Below are positions 56,374 to 64,000 of a stretch of 64,000 bases of DNA, in pieces; position 1 is the first letter of the stretch; the number at the start of each line of letters is the position of its first letter. The position numbers were made by a program, and so were the translations under genes. This DNA is from Azospirillum rugosum (GTDB lineage: Bacteria > Pseudomonadota > Alphaproteobacteria > Azospirillales > Azospirillaceae): positions 186,001 to 250,000 of the forward strand of contig NZ_JAGINP010000008.1 in assembly GCF_017876155.1 (NCBI RefSeq), given 5' to 3'. The notes below the pieces were generated by a model. It was not told where the DNA came from and did no database searches. It saw only the letters and a list, made by a program, of their open reading frames with translations.

Positions 56374-57634
56374 GAAGAATCAGGATGGCGCGGAAGTCGT
56401 TGACGTTGGTCAGGGTGGGGCCGGTGACGAGGCTGTCGCCCAGCGCCTCGAAGAAGCCGTGGCCGTCGTTGTTCGCCAAGCTGTCCTTCGGCTTGATGTC
56501 CTTCGCCCAGGCGCGGGCCAGACTGTCGGGGCCGAAATAGGCGCCGGCGATCTCCTCCAGCCCGTCCACCCCGTCGGTGTCGCCGGCGATGGCGTGCACG
56601 CCCGGCTGGCCGTTCAGCGCGATGCCGAGGGAGAGCAGGAACTCCACATTGCGCCCGCCGCGCCCGTGACCGCGCACGGTGACGGTGGTTTCGCCGCCCG
56701 ACAGCAGCACGCAAGGGGCGGTGAAGGGCTGGCCGCGCCGGGCGACCTGCAAGGCGATGCCGGCCATCACGGAACCGACGTCGCGCGCCTCACCCTCCAG
56801 GCTGTCGCCGAGGATGTGCACGGGAAGCCCGGCCTTGCGCGCCACCTCGGCGGCGGCTTCAAGGGCCATCTGCGGCGTGGCGATCATGCGCACCTCGCAC
56901 CCGGACAGCCGCGGGTCGCCGGGCTTGACGCTCTCGCCGCGCCCACTCTCCAGCGCCTCGCGCACGACCGCCGGCAGGGCGATGCCGTAGCGCTGCACGA
57001 TGGCCAACGCGTCCGCGCAGGTCGTCGGGTCGGCCACGGTCGGGCCCGACGCGATGTCCATGGGGTTGTCGCCCGGCACGTCGGAGATCAGCAGCGTGAC
57101 CACGCGCGCCGGATGGCAGGCGGCGGCGAGCCGTCCGCCCTTGATCGCCGACAGGTGCCGGCGCACGCAGTTCATCTCGGAAATCGTCGCGCCGGACTTC
57201 AGCAAGGCGCGGTTGACCGCCTGCTTGTCGTCCAGCGTGATCCCGTCCAGCGGCAGGGCCAGCAGGGCGGAGCCGCCGCCGGAGATCAGGCACAGCACGG
57301 TGTCGTCCGCGCTGAGGCCGCCGACGAGGTCCTTGATGCGCTTGGCCGCTTCCATGCCGGCCGCGTCGGGCACGGGATGGGCGGCCTCGACGATCTCGAT
57401 GCGCTCGCACGGCACGGCGTAGCCGTAGCGGGTGACGACGAGACCGGAGAGATCACCCGGCCAGTGGTCCTCCACCGCCTTCGCCATGGCCGCCGACGCC
57501 TTGCCCGCCCCGATCACCACCAGGCGGCCCTTGGGCGGCTCCGGCAGGTGCGGGGGGATGCACAGCGCGGGCTGGGCCGAGGCAACCGCGGCGTTGAACA
57601 GGTCGGTCAGCAGCGCGCGGGGGTCGAGGCTCAT
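56366..57634 (-). CDS. Glycerate 2-kinase (GckA/TtuD, MOFRL family)
   Basis: A 422-residue enzyme that phosphorylates D-glycerate to 2-phosphoglycerate; many databases call the family hydroxypyruvate reductase. Recognisable are VIGAGKASAAMAKAVEDH near residue 40, LISGGGSALLALP (about 116), SDVPGDNPMDIASGPT, and the C-terminal MOFRL block GHGRGGRNVEFLLSLGI with AGDTDGVDG. The length is usual. It stands alone, so serine-cycle, photorespiratory-type or tartrate metabolism cannot be distinguished. The gene is followed by a short tandem repeat. Confidence 0.9.
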   Translation of the reverse strand: MSLDPRALLTDLFNAAVASAQPALCIPPHLPEPPKGRLVVIGAGKASAAMAKAVEDHWPGDLSGLVVTRYGYAVPCERIEIVEAAHPVPDAAGMEAAKRIKDLVGGLSADDTVLCLISGGGSALLALPLDGITLDDKQAVNRALLKSGATISEMNCVRRHLSAIKGGRLAAACHPARVVTLLISDVPGDNPMDIASGPTVADPTTCADALAIVQRYGIALPAVVREALESGRGESVKPGDPRLSGCEVRMIATPQMALEAAAEVARKAGLPVHILGDSLEGEARDVGSVMAGIALQVARRGQPFTAPCVLLSGGETTVTVRGHGRGGRNVEFLLSLGIALNGQPGVHAIAGDTDGVDGLEEIAGAYFGPDSLARAWAKDIKPKDSLANNDGHGFFEALGDSLVTGPTLTNVNDFRAILILPS

Positions 57635-57756
57635 CGAAGGCTCCTGGTCGGTCGGTTCGCCCCTGGAATGATGGGCGCGCCCTACCGTCCGCGATTTCCC
57701 CGATGTTGTCCACCGCCGGATCGGCGGATTTCCGCAGTGTGGAGCCGCTGAACGGA

Positions 57757-57933
57757 TCAGCGGGCGGCGGTCAGGCCACCATGGGTGTGCCCGCCGTGGC
57801 GGGTGAAGGCCGACGCGACGCGGCGGAACAGCGAGCGGAGATAGGCGGCGCGCATGGCCTCGGCCTCGCGACGGATGCGCTGCAGGTCGGAATCGGACAG
57901 GCGGGACGCGAAGGTCAGGTTTTCGGAGTTCAT
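57757..57933 (-). CDS. Small conserved-type protein, 58 residues
   Basis: It begins MNSENLTFASRLSDSDLQRI, has a basic, Arg/Ala-rich helix (REAEAMRAAYLRSLFRRV) and ends HGGHTHGGLTAAR. GAGGGC stands upstream of the ATG and the codon usage matches the neighbours. Alphaproteobacteria carry many such short Arg/Ala-rich proteins of unknown role; I do not assign a family. It could be regulatory or a membrane-surface peptide. Confidence 0.6.
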   Translation of the reverse strand: MNSENLTFASRLSDSDLQRIRREAEAMRAAYLRSLFRRVASAFTRHGGHTHGGLTAAR

Positions 57934-57998
57934 AGTGCCCTCATGGCAGCCGTCATGGCCGCGGTTCGATGGAAGTGGTTCGGTCAGCGGATGGAGCG

Positions 57999-58091
57999 TC
58001 AGACCGCGGTGCCCACCGCGGCGGCGAGCAGGGACGCCAGCGCAAAGCCGCCGGTGACGAGGATGCGGGCGAGGGAATGATTCGACGTCAT
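57999..58091 (-). CDS. Possible 30-residue membrane peptide
   Basis: A very short frame beginning MTSNHSLARILVTGGFALAS and ending in an Ala/Val-rich helix, enough for one membrane span. GAAGGACC lies upstream of the ATG. It lies upstream of the 58-residue gene on the same strand. Chance occurrence cannot be excluded. Confidence 0.35.
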   Translation of the reverse strand: MTSNHSLARILVTGGFALASLLAAAVGTAV

Positions 58092-58222
58092 GCTGTCCAC
58101 GGTCCTTCGGGTGAGGATGGACGGGCCCTTCGGCATCGCTTCAATGCCGCCCGTGTTTGCATAAGAATGATGGCACCGGTCCGCACGAAGACGACGCGCA
58201 GAAAGCGCATGGCTTCCATATC

Positions 58223-58319
58223 GTTGTTGCAGCGCAACAACTTCCAATCTGTGAGTAAATATGGATCCGGACGAAAGACTTCGCAGCGCTATTAAAAGGA
58301 TTTCTTCGCAGCGCTGTTA
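58223..58319. promoter_or_regulatory. Palindrome and direct repeats in a promoter region
   Basis: GTTGTTGC-AGC-GCAACAAC (58223-58241) is a perfect 8-bp inverted repeat. Then CTTCGCAGCGCTATTA (58279-58294) and CTTCGCAGCGCTGTTA (58304-58319) are direct repeats 25 bases apart. They lie in the 396-base gap between the small minus-strand gene and the DUF1311-like gene (plus); nothing else was recognised in that gap. Confidence 0.55.
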
Positions 58320-58487
58320 TAGGCGGTGACGATATTCGGCATCGCCCAGGCGGGAATGCTTGAGAGGCCGCACCATCCGGGTGGTCAACAAGCGCCCGGT
58401 TGACCGGACGCCCCCGCCGCGCCAGCTTTGATCCCGGTTTCGCTCAAGCCCGGCGATGGCGGGCTCCGCACGGAAAGGGGTTCGCGC

Positions 58488-59165
58488 ATGCGCGGCTGCA
58501 CGTCTCTGGTCCTGTTCCTGCTGGCCGTGCCCTCCCTGGCGCAGGCGGCAAGTTTCCCCTGCGCGAAGGCGTCGACGCCCACGGAAAAGGCCATCTGCGC
58601 CGACCCGGGCCTGTCCAAGCTCGACGAGCGCCTGTCGGCCGCTTACCGCGCCGCGTTGAACCAGCTGTCGGGATCGAGCCCGGAGGAGGGGCAGGCGCAG
58701 ACCGCGTTGAAGGCGGACCAGCGGGCCTGGCTGGGCGAGCGGAACGCCTGCGGCGGCGACCAGTCCTGCCTGAAGACGGCGCAGGAGCGCCGCTTGGCCG
58801 TCCTGAGCTTCCACCCCGCCCCCGGAGCGCCGTCCCCCGTCGACGCGTTCGCCGGCCTGTTCGATTACAAAGGGGTGATGACGCTGGCCATCCTGCCGTT
58901 GCGCAACGGGCAGGCGGCCGTCAGCCTCAGCGGCGCCGAGCCGACCTCCGGCCGCTGGGTCTGCGATTTCTCAGGCATCGGGCGGGTGCAGGGGGACGGC
59001 CGCCTGACCGTCGGCACGCCCGACGCGGACGGCAACGGTCTCGTCATCGAGTCCCGGGGAAAATCCGGACTCGAAATTCCCGACACCGACGCCAACCGCG
59101 CCGCGAGCACCACCTGGTGCGGTGCCGGCGGAAACTTCGTCCTGCCCTACCGCCGCAAGGGTTGA
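58488..59165 (+). CDS. Exported DUF1311/LprI-like protein
   Basis: This 225-residue periplasmic protein has a signal peptide (SLVLFLLAVPSLAQA, cleaved near residue 20). The N-terminal domain is of the LprI/DUF1311 type: FPCAKASTPTEKAICADPGLSKLDERLSAAY ... DQRAWLGERNACG with paired cysteines. This family includes lysozyme inhibitors, but most members are uncharacterised. The C-terminal 100 residues form a separate beta-rich region with two more cysteines. GGAAAGGGG supports the start. Confidence 0.85.
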   Translation: MRGCTSLVLFLLAVPSLAQAASFPCAKASTPTEKAICADPGLSKLDERLSAAYRAALNQLSGSSPEEGQAQTALKADQRAWLGERNACGGDQSCLKTAQERRLAVLSFHPAPGAPSPVDAFAGLFDYKGVMTLAILPLRNGQAAVSLSGAEPTSGRWVCDFSGIGRVQGDGRLTVGTPDADGNGLVIESRGKSGLEIPDTDANRAASTTWCGAGGNFVLPYRRKG

Positions 59166-59181
59166 GCCGTCCGCCGGGCCG

Positions 59182-60402
59182 TCAATCCCCGCCGGCAACC
59201 CGGAGCAGGCTGGCCGCCGTCTCGGTCAGGCGCTTGGCCCGGCGGGCGCGCGTTTCGACCGTCGTGGCGGGCGTCACGGGGACGAAGTCGCTTGGGCGGC
59301 CGTCGTCGCCGGTGATCGCCCTCATCGCCGCCACGTTGGCGTTTTCCACCGCCTGCGCCTTGCGCACCTGGGCCAGGAACTTGGCGCTGGGCAGCATGAC
59401 GTAGGTGATGCCCTCGATGCGGGCGCCGATCTTGTCGTACAGCTTTTCCACGCTGGTCAGGATGCCTTCCTCGACCAGGGCCTCGACCGCGCTGGTCACG
59501 GCCCGCAGCGTGTCGCGGCGCCGGCTCCACACGTTCATGCCGCTGTTCTTGATGATCTCGTCGGCGGACAGCGTCATGGCCTTGACGCCCAGGTCGCCGG
59601 GAGCGTCGGCGCCGCTGTAGTCGTATTCCGCGCTCAGCCGGTTGTAGAGCCAGCGCGACACCGGGCTTTTCAGCCGCATTAGCCATTGGTAGCTGACCGG
59701 CTTGAACTCCAGGTTCCGGATCGCCGAGGAGACCAGCGGGTTGAACTGAAGGTGCGTTTCCTCGTCGCTGCCCTCGTCGCCCACCAGATCCGGGCGCGAG
59801 CGGATCGCCAGCACCGGGAAGGCTGTGGACTCCAGCAGGTTGGCTCCGCGGCCCTTCTTGGCCCCGTCGCCCGGCTTGGCGATGATGATGCGCGACCGCG
59901 CGAGGATGGTCAGCGATTCCCGGATGTCGCGGATCGACAGCGTGTGCCCCACGGCCCGCAGCTCGCGCTGGATCTCGTACAGGGTGAAGCGCATCTGCAC
60001 CTTGTCGCGGTTCTCCCCGCCGAGCGACAGGCGCGAGCGGTCCATGGCGAGGCGGCGCACCACATGCTCCACGACCTGTTCGCGTTCGGCCGGGAACACC
60101 TCGTACTCGATCTCGGTCGGCCCGTCGGCCTGCGCGGCGGACTCGTCGCGGTTCACCACGCGCGTCAGACGCGCGGGCTGGATGGTCAGGTTGAAGGTCG
60201 AGCCGCGGTAGGTGAACTCGCGCTTGATCGACGCCACGAAATTGCCCTTCGCCGGCGCCGTTTCCGCCGAACGCCCGCCGTCGCGCGAGGCGAAGACGTA
60301 GCGCGGCGCCAGATCGTACAGCGCGATCAGATGCGACTGGGACCGGTCCTCCAGCTCGAACAGCACCAACTGCAACGCATTCGGTGTCGCAACCTTGCTC
60401 AT
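59182..60402 (-). CDS. Plasmid replication initiator protein
   Basis: A 406-residue protein resembling iteron-binding initiators with two winged-helix domains: one around 125-180 (MRFTLYEIQRELRAVGHTLSIRDIRESLTIL) and one around 240-330 (VSYQWLMRLKSPVSRWLYNRLSAEYDYSG ... DTLRAVTSAVEALVEEGIL). The PVSRWLYNRL segment is shared by alphaproteobacterial Rep proteins. AAGGAGGACTGG precedes the ATG. The gene points away from an iteron array that begins 82 bases upstream of its start. This arrangement, and the sequence, make it the replication initiator of the replicon. The gene family name (RepA/RPA or another) is left open. Confidence 0.87.
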   Translation of the reverse strand: MSKVATPNALQLVLFELEDRSQSHLIALYDLAPRYVFASRDGGRSAETAPAKGNFVASIKREFTYRGSTFNLTIQPARLTRVVNRDESAAQADGPTEIEYEVFPAEREQVVEHVVRRLAMDRSRLSLGGENRDKVQMRFTLYEIQRELRAVGHTLSIRDIRESLTILARSRIIIAKPGDGAKKGRGANLLESTAFPVLAIRSRPDLVGDEGSDEETHLQFNPLVSSAIRNLEFKPVSYQWLMRLKSPVSRWLYNRLSAEYDYSGADAPGDLGVKAMTLSADEIIKNSGMNVWSRRRDTLRAVTSAVEALVEEGILTSVEKLYDKIGARIEGITYVMLPSAKFLAQVRKAQAVENANVAAMRAITGDDGRPSDFVPVTPATTVETRARRAKRLTETAASLLRVAGGD

Positions 60403-60483
60403 CCAGTCCTCCTTGCCTGACACCGACCATGCTGCCGGACGCGGGCACTTACAACAGCTTCGTGACGGGTGACCCCGAACGGT

Positions 60484-61016
60484 ATGGAGCGACGGCCCGC
60501 AGCCATGGAGCTTTTGCCCGCGGGTATGGAGCAACAGCCCGCGCTTCCGGCCGGGACCCTTGGCTTGCAACGCCGAATCCAAAGCGCGGGCTATCGCTCC
60601 ATAGGGCGGACCGCGTCCGCGAGTCGGAACTCCATCCCGACGGTGCGCTCGTCCGGAAGGGCGCGAGCAAAAGCTCCATCGCCCACACGCCACCGGGAAG
60701 GGGAGGGGCCTGGGACAAAGCGCGAGCTGTTGCTCCATGCTTGGCCGGTGCCCGCGCGGTGGTTCCCCAAGGTGCGGGCTGTCGCTCCATACCGGGGCGC
60801 CGCCCGCAGGCCGGTCACGCGAAGGCGCGGGCAAAGGCTCCATAGGCGGGCGCGAGCTATCGCTCCAAGGGCGCGGGCCGTCACTCCAGGATTCCGATTC
60901 GGGGGCAAAGCGCGGGCTATCGCTCCAGGAGCGCGGCCGCGGGCTCCAAAGGCGCGAGCCAAGGCTCCAAGGGCGCGGGGTGGCGCTCCATAACCGGCTA
61001 TGGAGCGATTGCCCGC
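60484..61016. repeat. Iteron array: fifteen 17-bp repeats, probable replication origin
   Basis: The consensus on the plus strand is GCGGGCTATCGCTCCAT, with GCGRGC and GCTCCA the best conserved blocks. Copies on the plus strand start at 60586, 60663, 60722, 60774, 60827, 60852, 60873, 60912, 60933, 60954 and 60975; copies on the minus strand occupy 60484-60500, 60505-60521, 60526-60542 and 61000-61016. Many are spaced exactly 21 bases, two helical turns, so bound initiators would align on one face. No long AT-rich unwinding element or clear DnaA box is seen between them. The rest of the 698-base gap between the initiator gene and the next gene is otherwise empty. Confidence 0.92.
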
Positions 61017-61100
61017 GGTTTGGCAGCGGCGACGCGCCGCGGAATCCTTTCCCGCAAGCACGCCGGCCATCCGCCGGCACCATTTCCTTGCGGAGACCGC

Positions 61101-61994
61101 ATGATGGCATCCCAGACACCCGTCGCACCATCCTCCATCGCACCAACTCCCACCGCACCGCCTGACGACGATCCGCTGCCGGCCGCGGACGGCGGACGCT
61201 GGGGCCGCATCCCGGCCTGGTGGCTCGGCCACCCGGACATCGACGCCGACGGGCTCGCCGTCCTGGCCGCGCTGTCGACCTACGCCAACGCCCGGGGCGA
61301 ATGCTGGCCGTCGCAGGCGACCCTGGCGACCGCCCTGAAGCGCAGCCGCAGCACCGTGAACCGCATCCTGGGCCAGCTGGCCGAGGCCAAGGTCATCGAG
61401 ATGCAGCCGCGCCGCTCGGCGTCCGGTGGCCGGCTGTCCTGCCTCTACCGGCTGCGGCTCGTTCCCGGCGACGGCGTGATCGCCTCGGAATCCGCGCAGC
61501 GCGAGGCTGTGCGGCCGCGCGACACGGTTGTCGCGTCCGCCGACTCCCCCCGTTCACCGGTGCGACAGGAACAGCCGGATTCCGAACAGACTCCGGACTC
61601 GCTCCCCACGCACGAGGCCACGCCCGCACAGACCGTTTCGGCGGACTGGACCCCGAGCGACGACGACCTGACCTGGGCGCGCAGCCGCTTCGCCGGCATC
61701 GACCTCGGCCGGCATGTGGAAGGGTTCCTGCTGCGCTGCCAAGCCCATGGCTACCGTTACCGGGACGCGGGCGCGGCCTGGAAGGCGTGGCTGGCGCAGG
61801 ATGTGGCGGCGGGCAAGGCCCCGCTGGCGTCGGCACCGGCCGGATCCGGCGGGGCAACTCCCGGCGGGGCCGCCCGGCCGTTGGCCGCGCGAGGCGCGGA
61901 GAAGGCGGCGGAACAACGGCTCGGCGCCTGGATGGCCGCCGCCGCGCGGCTGAACGCCGCCGGCCGGCCGGCCGGCCCGCAGCCCTGGCGTTGA
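61101..61994 (+). CDS. Replication-module HTH protein with DnaT-like C-terminus
   Basis: This 297-residue protein has an N-terminal helix-turn-helix of the replication-protein type (about 45-105: LAVLAALSTYANARGECWPSQATLATAL ... STVNRILGQLAEAKVIE). A disordered Ser/Pro/Gln-rich linker follows, then a module at about 178-230 (DWTPSDDDLTWARSRF ... YRDAGAAWKAWLAQDV) resembling the single-stranded-DNA-binding domain of primosomal DnaT. CGGAG precedes the double ATG. It starts 85 bases beyond the last iteron of the array. A role in origin opening or primosome assembly is inferred. Confidence 0.75.
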   Translation: MMASQTPVAPSSIAPTPTAPPDDDPLPAADGGRWGRIPAWWLGHPDIDADGLAVLAALSTYANARGECWPSQATLATALKRSRSTVNRILGQLAEAKVIEMQPRRSASGGRLSCLYRLRLVPGDGVIASESAQREAVRPRDTVVASADSPRSPVRQEQPDSEQTPDSLPTHEATPAQTVSADWTPSDDDLTWARSRFAGIDLGRHVEGFLLRCQAHGYRYRDAGAAWKAWLAQDVAAGKAPLASAPAGSGGATPGGAARPLAARGAEKAAEQRLGAWMAAAARLNAAGRPAGPQPWR

Positions 61995-62002
61995 GGTTCG
62001 GC

Positions 62003-62626
62003 ATGACCGCGATCGTTTCCTCCCTGCCGCCCCGTTCCCCGCTTCCCTTCGACCCCGGCATGCCGGCCGCCGACCGCTGCGCAATGCTCGCGGCGGCCCT
62101 CCCGGCGCCGTTGCGGGAGGTTCTCGCCCATGGCCGCGTCGAGCGGCGGGCGCGCTTCACCGACGACGGTTTCGACGGAGTGACCGAGGACTGGACCCCG
62201 CCCGCGACCCTGACCGAGCAGCATGTCCGGATGGCCCGGCGGGCGTTGGACGAGCTGGCGGGCACCGTCCTGGCGCCGGTGTCCCCGGAGCATCTGCTGG
62301 CGCGGATTCTCGCCCTCTTGAGCCATTACCCCGCCAAGGGGATGACGCCGGAGGTGGAGCAATTGGTCGCGCTCGACTGGGCGGAGGATCTGGGCGAATT
62401 CCCGTCCTGGGCCGTGGACACCGCCGCGCGGACGTGGCGCCGGACCAAAAAATGGCGGCCGTCCATCGCCGAGATGCGGGCCCTGTGCGCCGAATCCTGC
62501 GCCGAGGAACGCGCCCTGGCGACGCGTTTGGCCGCCATCGCGTCCGGCGCGCCGGAACCGGACGGGCGCCGCCGCGCCGACCGGGTGCAGTCGCTGGCCG
62601 CGGCGGCGATCCGGAGACTGCGGTGA
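62003..62626 (+). CDS. Replication-module protein, possible helicase loader-like
   Basis: A 207-residue protein of no certain family. The central part (LLARILALLSHYPAKGM ... DLGEFPSWAVDTAARTWRRTKKWRPSIAEMRALC) resembles the small phage/plasmid proteins that sit beside initiators and replace a helicase loader, with a helical domain and the P-x-W-A ... W-R ... R-P spacing. It begins nine bases after the DnaT-like gene, so the two are probably one operon. Another iteron follows 25 bases after its stop. Confidence 0.6.
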   Translation: MTAIVSSLPPRSPLPFDPGMPAADRCAMLAAALPAPLREVLAHGRVERRARFTDDGFDGVTEDWTPPATLTEQHVRMARRALDELAGTVLAPVSPEHLLARILALLSHYPAKGMTPEVEQLVALDWAEDLGEFPSWAVDTAARTWRRTKKWRPSIAEMRALCAESCAEERALATRLAAIASGAPEPDGRRRADRVQSLAAAAIRRLR

Positions 62627-62650
62627 CGGACGCCCGGGCGATCCCAAAGC

Positions 62651-62667
62651 GCGAGCCATGGCTCCAT
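62651..62667 (+). repeat. Isolated sixteenth iteron
   Basis: GCGAGCCATGGCTCCAT matches the iteron consensus of the array 1.6 kb away, at the far end of the two-gene replication operon. It could serve initiator-mediated looping or mark the edge of the origin module. Confidence 0.75.
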
Positions 62668-62687
62668 AGGCCGCGAGGCGCGGCGCG

Positions 62688-63866
62688 TCACACCGGTGCC
62701 GTCTCGGCCCTGGGAATGGTGCGGTAATGGCGGGCCACCCGGGGGCCGAGCAGCGGAATCGCCGAAGGGGGCAGGCCGCTGCGCTCCGCCAGCGCTTCGG
62801 CGGGAAGGGCGGCCCCCTCCTGGGTCCCGAAAAGCACCACCTCGTCGCCGGGCTGGGCGTCGGGGACGGTGGAGACGTCGGCGAGAAGGCTGCTCATGAG
62901 CGGGGTTCCCAGAATCGGCACCTCGTGCCCGCGAACCAGAAGGCTTCCGTTGGCGAGATGAAGCAGATGCTGCGCGTCGGCATAGCCGATCGGCACCAGG
63001 GCGGCGCGCGTTTGGCGGCCCGCCGACAGCGTGGCGTCCTCGGGGATCCCGTCGCCGGGCTCCAAGGTCGCCAGCCGGATGATCCGCGCCTTCACCGCCA
63101 TCACCGGGGTGTAGGGGAAGGGCGTCGGTCCCGGCACCGCGCGGAGTCCATAGAGCAACGACCCGCAGCGCACCGCCGTGCAGCCGATGCGTTGCGCGGC
63201 GGCGGCCAGCGCCGGGTTGTCGAGCGCGGAACTGCTGAGCGCGTGCACCAGCGGCGGCAGCAGGCCGGCGGCGTCCGCCTGGGCCACCAGCGCGCCGAAC
63301 CGTTCCAGCTCCCTCAGCCCGGCCATGCTCTCGGAACCGGACAGATGGGTGTAGAGGCCGGCGAGCCGCAACGCCGGCGCCCGGTCTATGGCGGCGAGCA
63401 GGTCGAGCAGCAAACCGGGCGGCGCGCCGAGGCCGCCGGATCCCGTGCCCACCCGCACATGCACCGGCACCGGTGCGGCGGTGTCGGTGCGGGCGGCGGC
63501 CCCGGCCAGGATGTCCGCCTCTTTGATGCTCGTGACGGTGGCGGTCAGCCCTTGCGCGGCTATGGGCGCCGCCTGCTGCGGCAGCGGCGGGTCGAGCACC
63601 AGCACGGGCCGTTCGATGCCGACGCGGCGCAACGCGGTGCCTTCCTCCAGGTCGGCGACGACCAGCCCGTCGACGCCGGCGTGCTGCAGCGCCCGCGCGA
63701 CGGCCGGGCCCCCGTGCCCATAGGCGTCGGCCTTCACCACCCCGTAGACAGCCATCCCCACCGGAAGGCGCCGCCGGAGTGTCGTCAGGTTGCGGCCCAG
63801 CGCGTGCAGGTCGATGTCGGCCCAGACGGTCGGGAACCGCCGCCGGTCCAGCGAGGCGCGCGTCAT
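62688..63866 (-). CDS. Alanine-racemase-fold PLP protein with altered active site
   Basis: This 392-residue protein has the alanine racemase architecture: N-terminal barrel with VVKADAYGHG (PLP lysine Lys45), THLSGSE (His174), RCGSLLYGL (Arg233) and a C-terminal beta domain with PIGYADA. Several catalytic positions of classical Alr are changed. The second catalytic Tyr (in VSYGAT) is Glu276 (IPEDAT), the Arg of MGRLG is Gly145 (SGGLG), and the MD of the substrate loop is MS. It is unlikely to be a normal alanine racemase and may use another amino acid or do another PLP reaction. The start overlaps the upstream frame as ATGA. Confidence 0.8.
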   Translation of the reverse strand: MTRASLDRRRFPTVWADIDLHALGRNLTTLRRRLPVGMAVYGVVKADAYGHGGPAVARALQHAGVDGLVVADLEEGTALRRVGIERPVLVLDPPLPQQAAPIAAQGLTATVTSIKEADILAGAAARTDTAAPVPVHVRVGTGSGGLGAPPGLLLDLLAAIDRAPALRLAGLYTHLSGSESMAGLRELERFGALVAQADAAGLLPPLVHALSSSALDNPALAAAAQRIGCTAVRCGSLLYGLRAVPGPTPFPYTPVMAVKARIIRLATLEPGDGIPEDATLSAGRQTRAALVPIGYADAQHLLHLANGSLLVRGHEVPILGTPLMSSLLADVSTVPDAQPGDEVVLFGTQEGAALPAEALAERSGLPPSAIPLLGPRVARHYRTIPRAETAPV

Positions 63867-64000
63867 GCCCGCCGCGGGGCCGCCGGCCGCAATCGGGACG
63901 CGGACAGGCCGTCCCGGTGGTCCGGCACCGATTGGCGCAGATGCGCGCGGACCTGCTGGATCCATTTGCGGGCCAGCTCTTCGCTGACGGACATGGCCTC
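63863..64000 (-). CDS. Small or partial gene upstream of the racemase homologue
   Basis: The frame is open to the window edge and ends ...AAPRRA with its TGA overlapping the racemase-like start (ATGA), so the two are probably co-translated. An ATG at 63994 would give a 43-residue protein beginning MSVSEELARKWIQQVRAHLR. Whether this is the C-terminus of a longer gene cannot be seen. Confidence 0.5.
   Translation of the reverse strand, partial: EAMSVSEELARKWIQQVRAHLRQSVPDHRDGLSASRLRPAAPRRA

Noticed and set aside
60484..61016. Possible CRISPR array
   Set aside because: The repeats are 17 bp, occur in both orientations and have spacers from 4 to about 60 bases; no cas genes are present. Iterons beside a Rep gene fit fully.
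59182..61158. Extension of the replication initiator frame upstream to 61158
   Set aside because: The extension translates the iterons into repeats rich in Trp, Ser and Pro (for example WSDSPRP) and lacks a ribosome-binding site; the ATG at 60402 has AAGGAGGACTGG.

Overview
The window is GC-rich, densely coded DNA from what looks like a large secondary replicon (megaplasmid or chromid) of an Azospirillum-like alphaproteobacterium. That assignment is an inference. It rests on plasmid partition and iteron-replication modules, a polyhydroxybutyrate/ketone-body locus, a PQQ alcohol dehydrogenase with its own cytochrome oxidase, several ABC uptake systems, and multi-domain cyclic-di-GMP and two-component signalling genes. 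No rRNA, tRNA, CRISPR array or recognisable insertion sequence was seen.

Layout. 1-6.6 kb: the end of an MdtB-like gene, a complete MdtC-like gene and a NodT/OprM-type outer-membrane lipoprotein, forming a tripartite drug-efflux operon. 6.6-8.8 kb: ParA with an N-terminal helix-turn-helix, overlapping ParB, then two identical 16-bp palindromes that are probable parS sites. 8.8-11.2 kb: a methyltransferase and a TPR/glycosyltransferase-like gene. 11.6-20.9 kb: an alcohol-respiration operon made of a XoxF-type (lanthanide-signature) PQQ dehydrogenase, a cytochrome c lipoprotein, caa3-type oxidase subunits II, I and III, a small membrane protein, a second cytochrome c, a XoxJ-like periplasmic protein and a sigma-54 activator. 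21.1-26.2 kb: phaB, convergent with bdhA, scoBA, a GntP-type permease and an SRPBCC protein. 26.7-29.2 kb: an MHYT-PAS-GGDEF-EAL signalling protein.

29.2-38.3 kb is the most unusual catabolic block. A GntR/UTRA regulator is followed on the same strand by a periplasmic binding protein, two paralogous ferritin-like diiron proteins, all four components of a branched-chain-type ABC transporter, an arylformamidase-like hydrolase and a RidA protein. The likely job is uptake and oxidative/hydrolytic breakdown of an unidentified nitrogen-containing compound. 38.4-51.8 kb: an SDR, a chemoreceptor, an SF2 helicase, HemD-like, a winged-helix/NTPase regulator, a degenerate Old Yellow Enzyme homologue and a NitT/TauT-type ABC transporter. 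51.8-57.6 kb: a hybrid histidine kinase, an HD-GYP regulator and glycerate 2-kinase. 57.7-59.2 kb: small proteins and a DUF1311/LprI-like protein.

59.2-62.7 kb is the probable replication origin: a Rep initiator facing an array of fifteen 17-bp iterons (a sixteenth lies 1.6 kb away), followed by a HTH/DnaT-like protein and a possible helicase-loader-like protein. The window ends in an alanine-racemase-fold gene that has lost several classical catalytic residues. Two families of long palindromic repeats are scattered through the window, and one copy (or a diverged relative) is embedded in frame in the 5' end of the oxidase subunit II gene.
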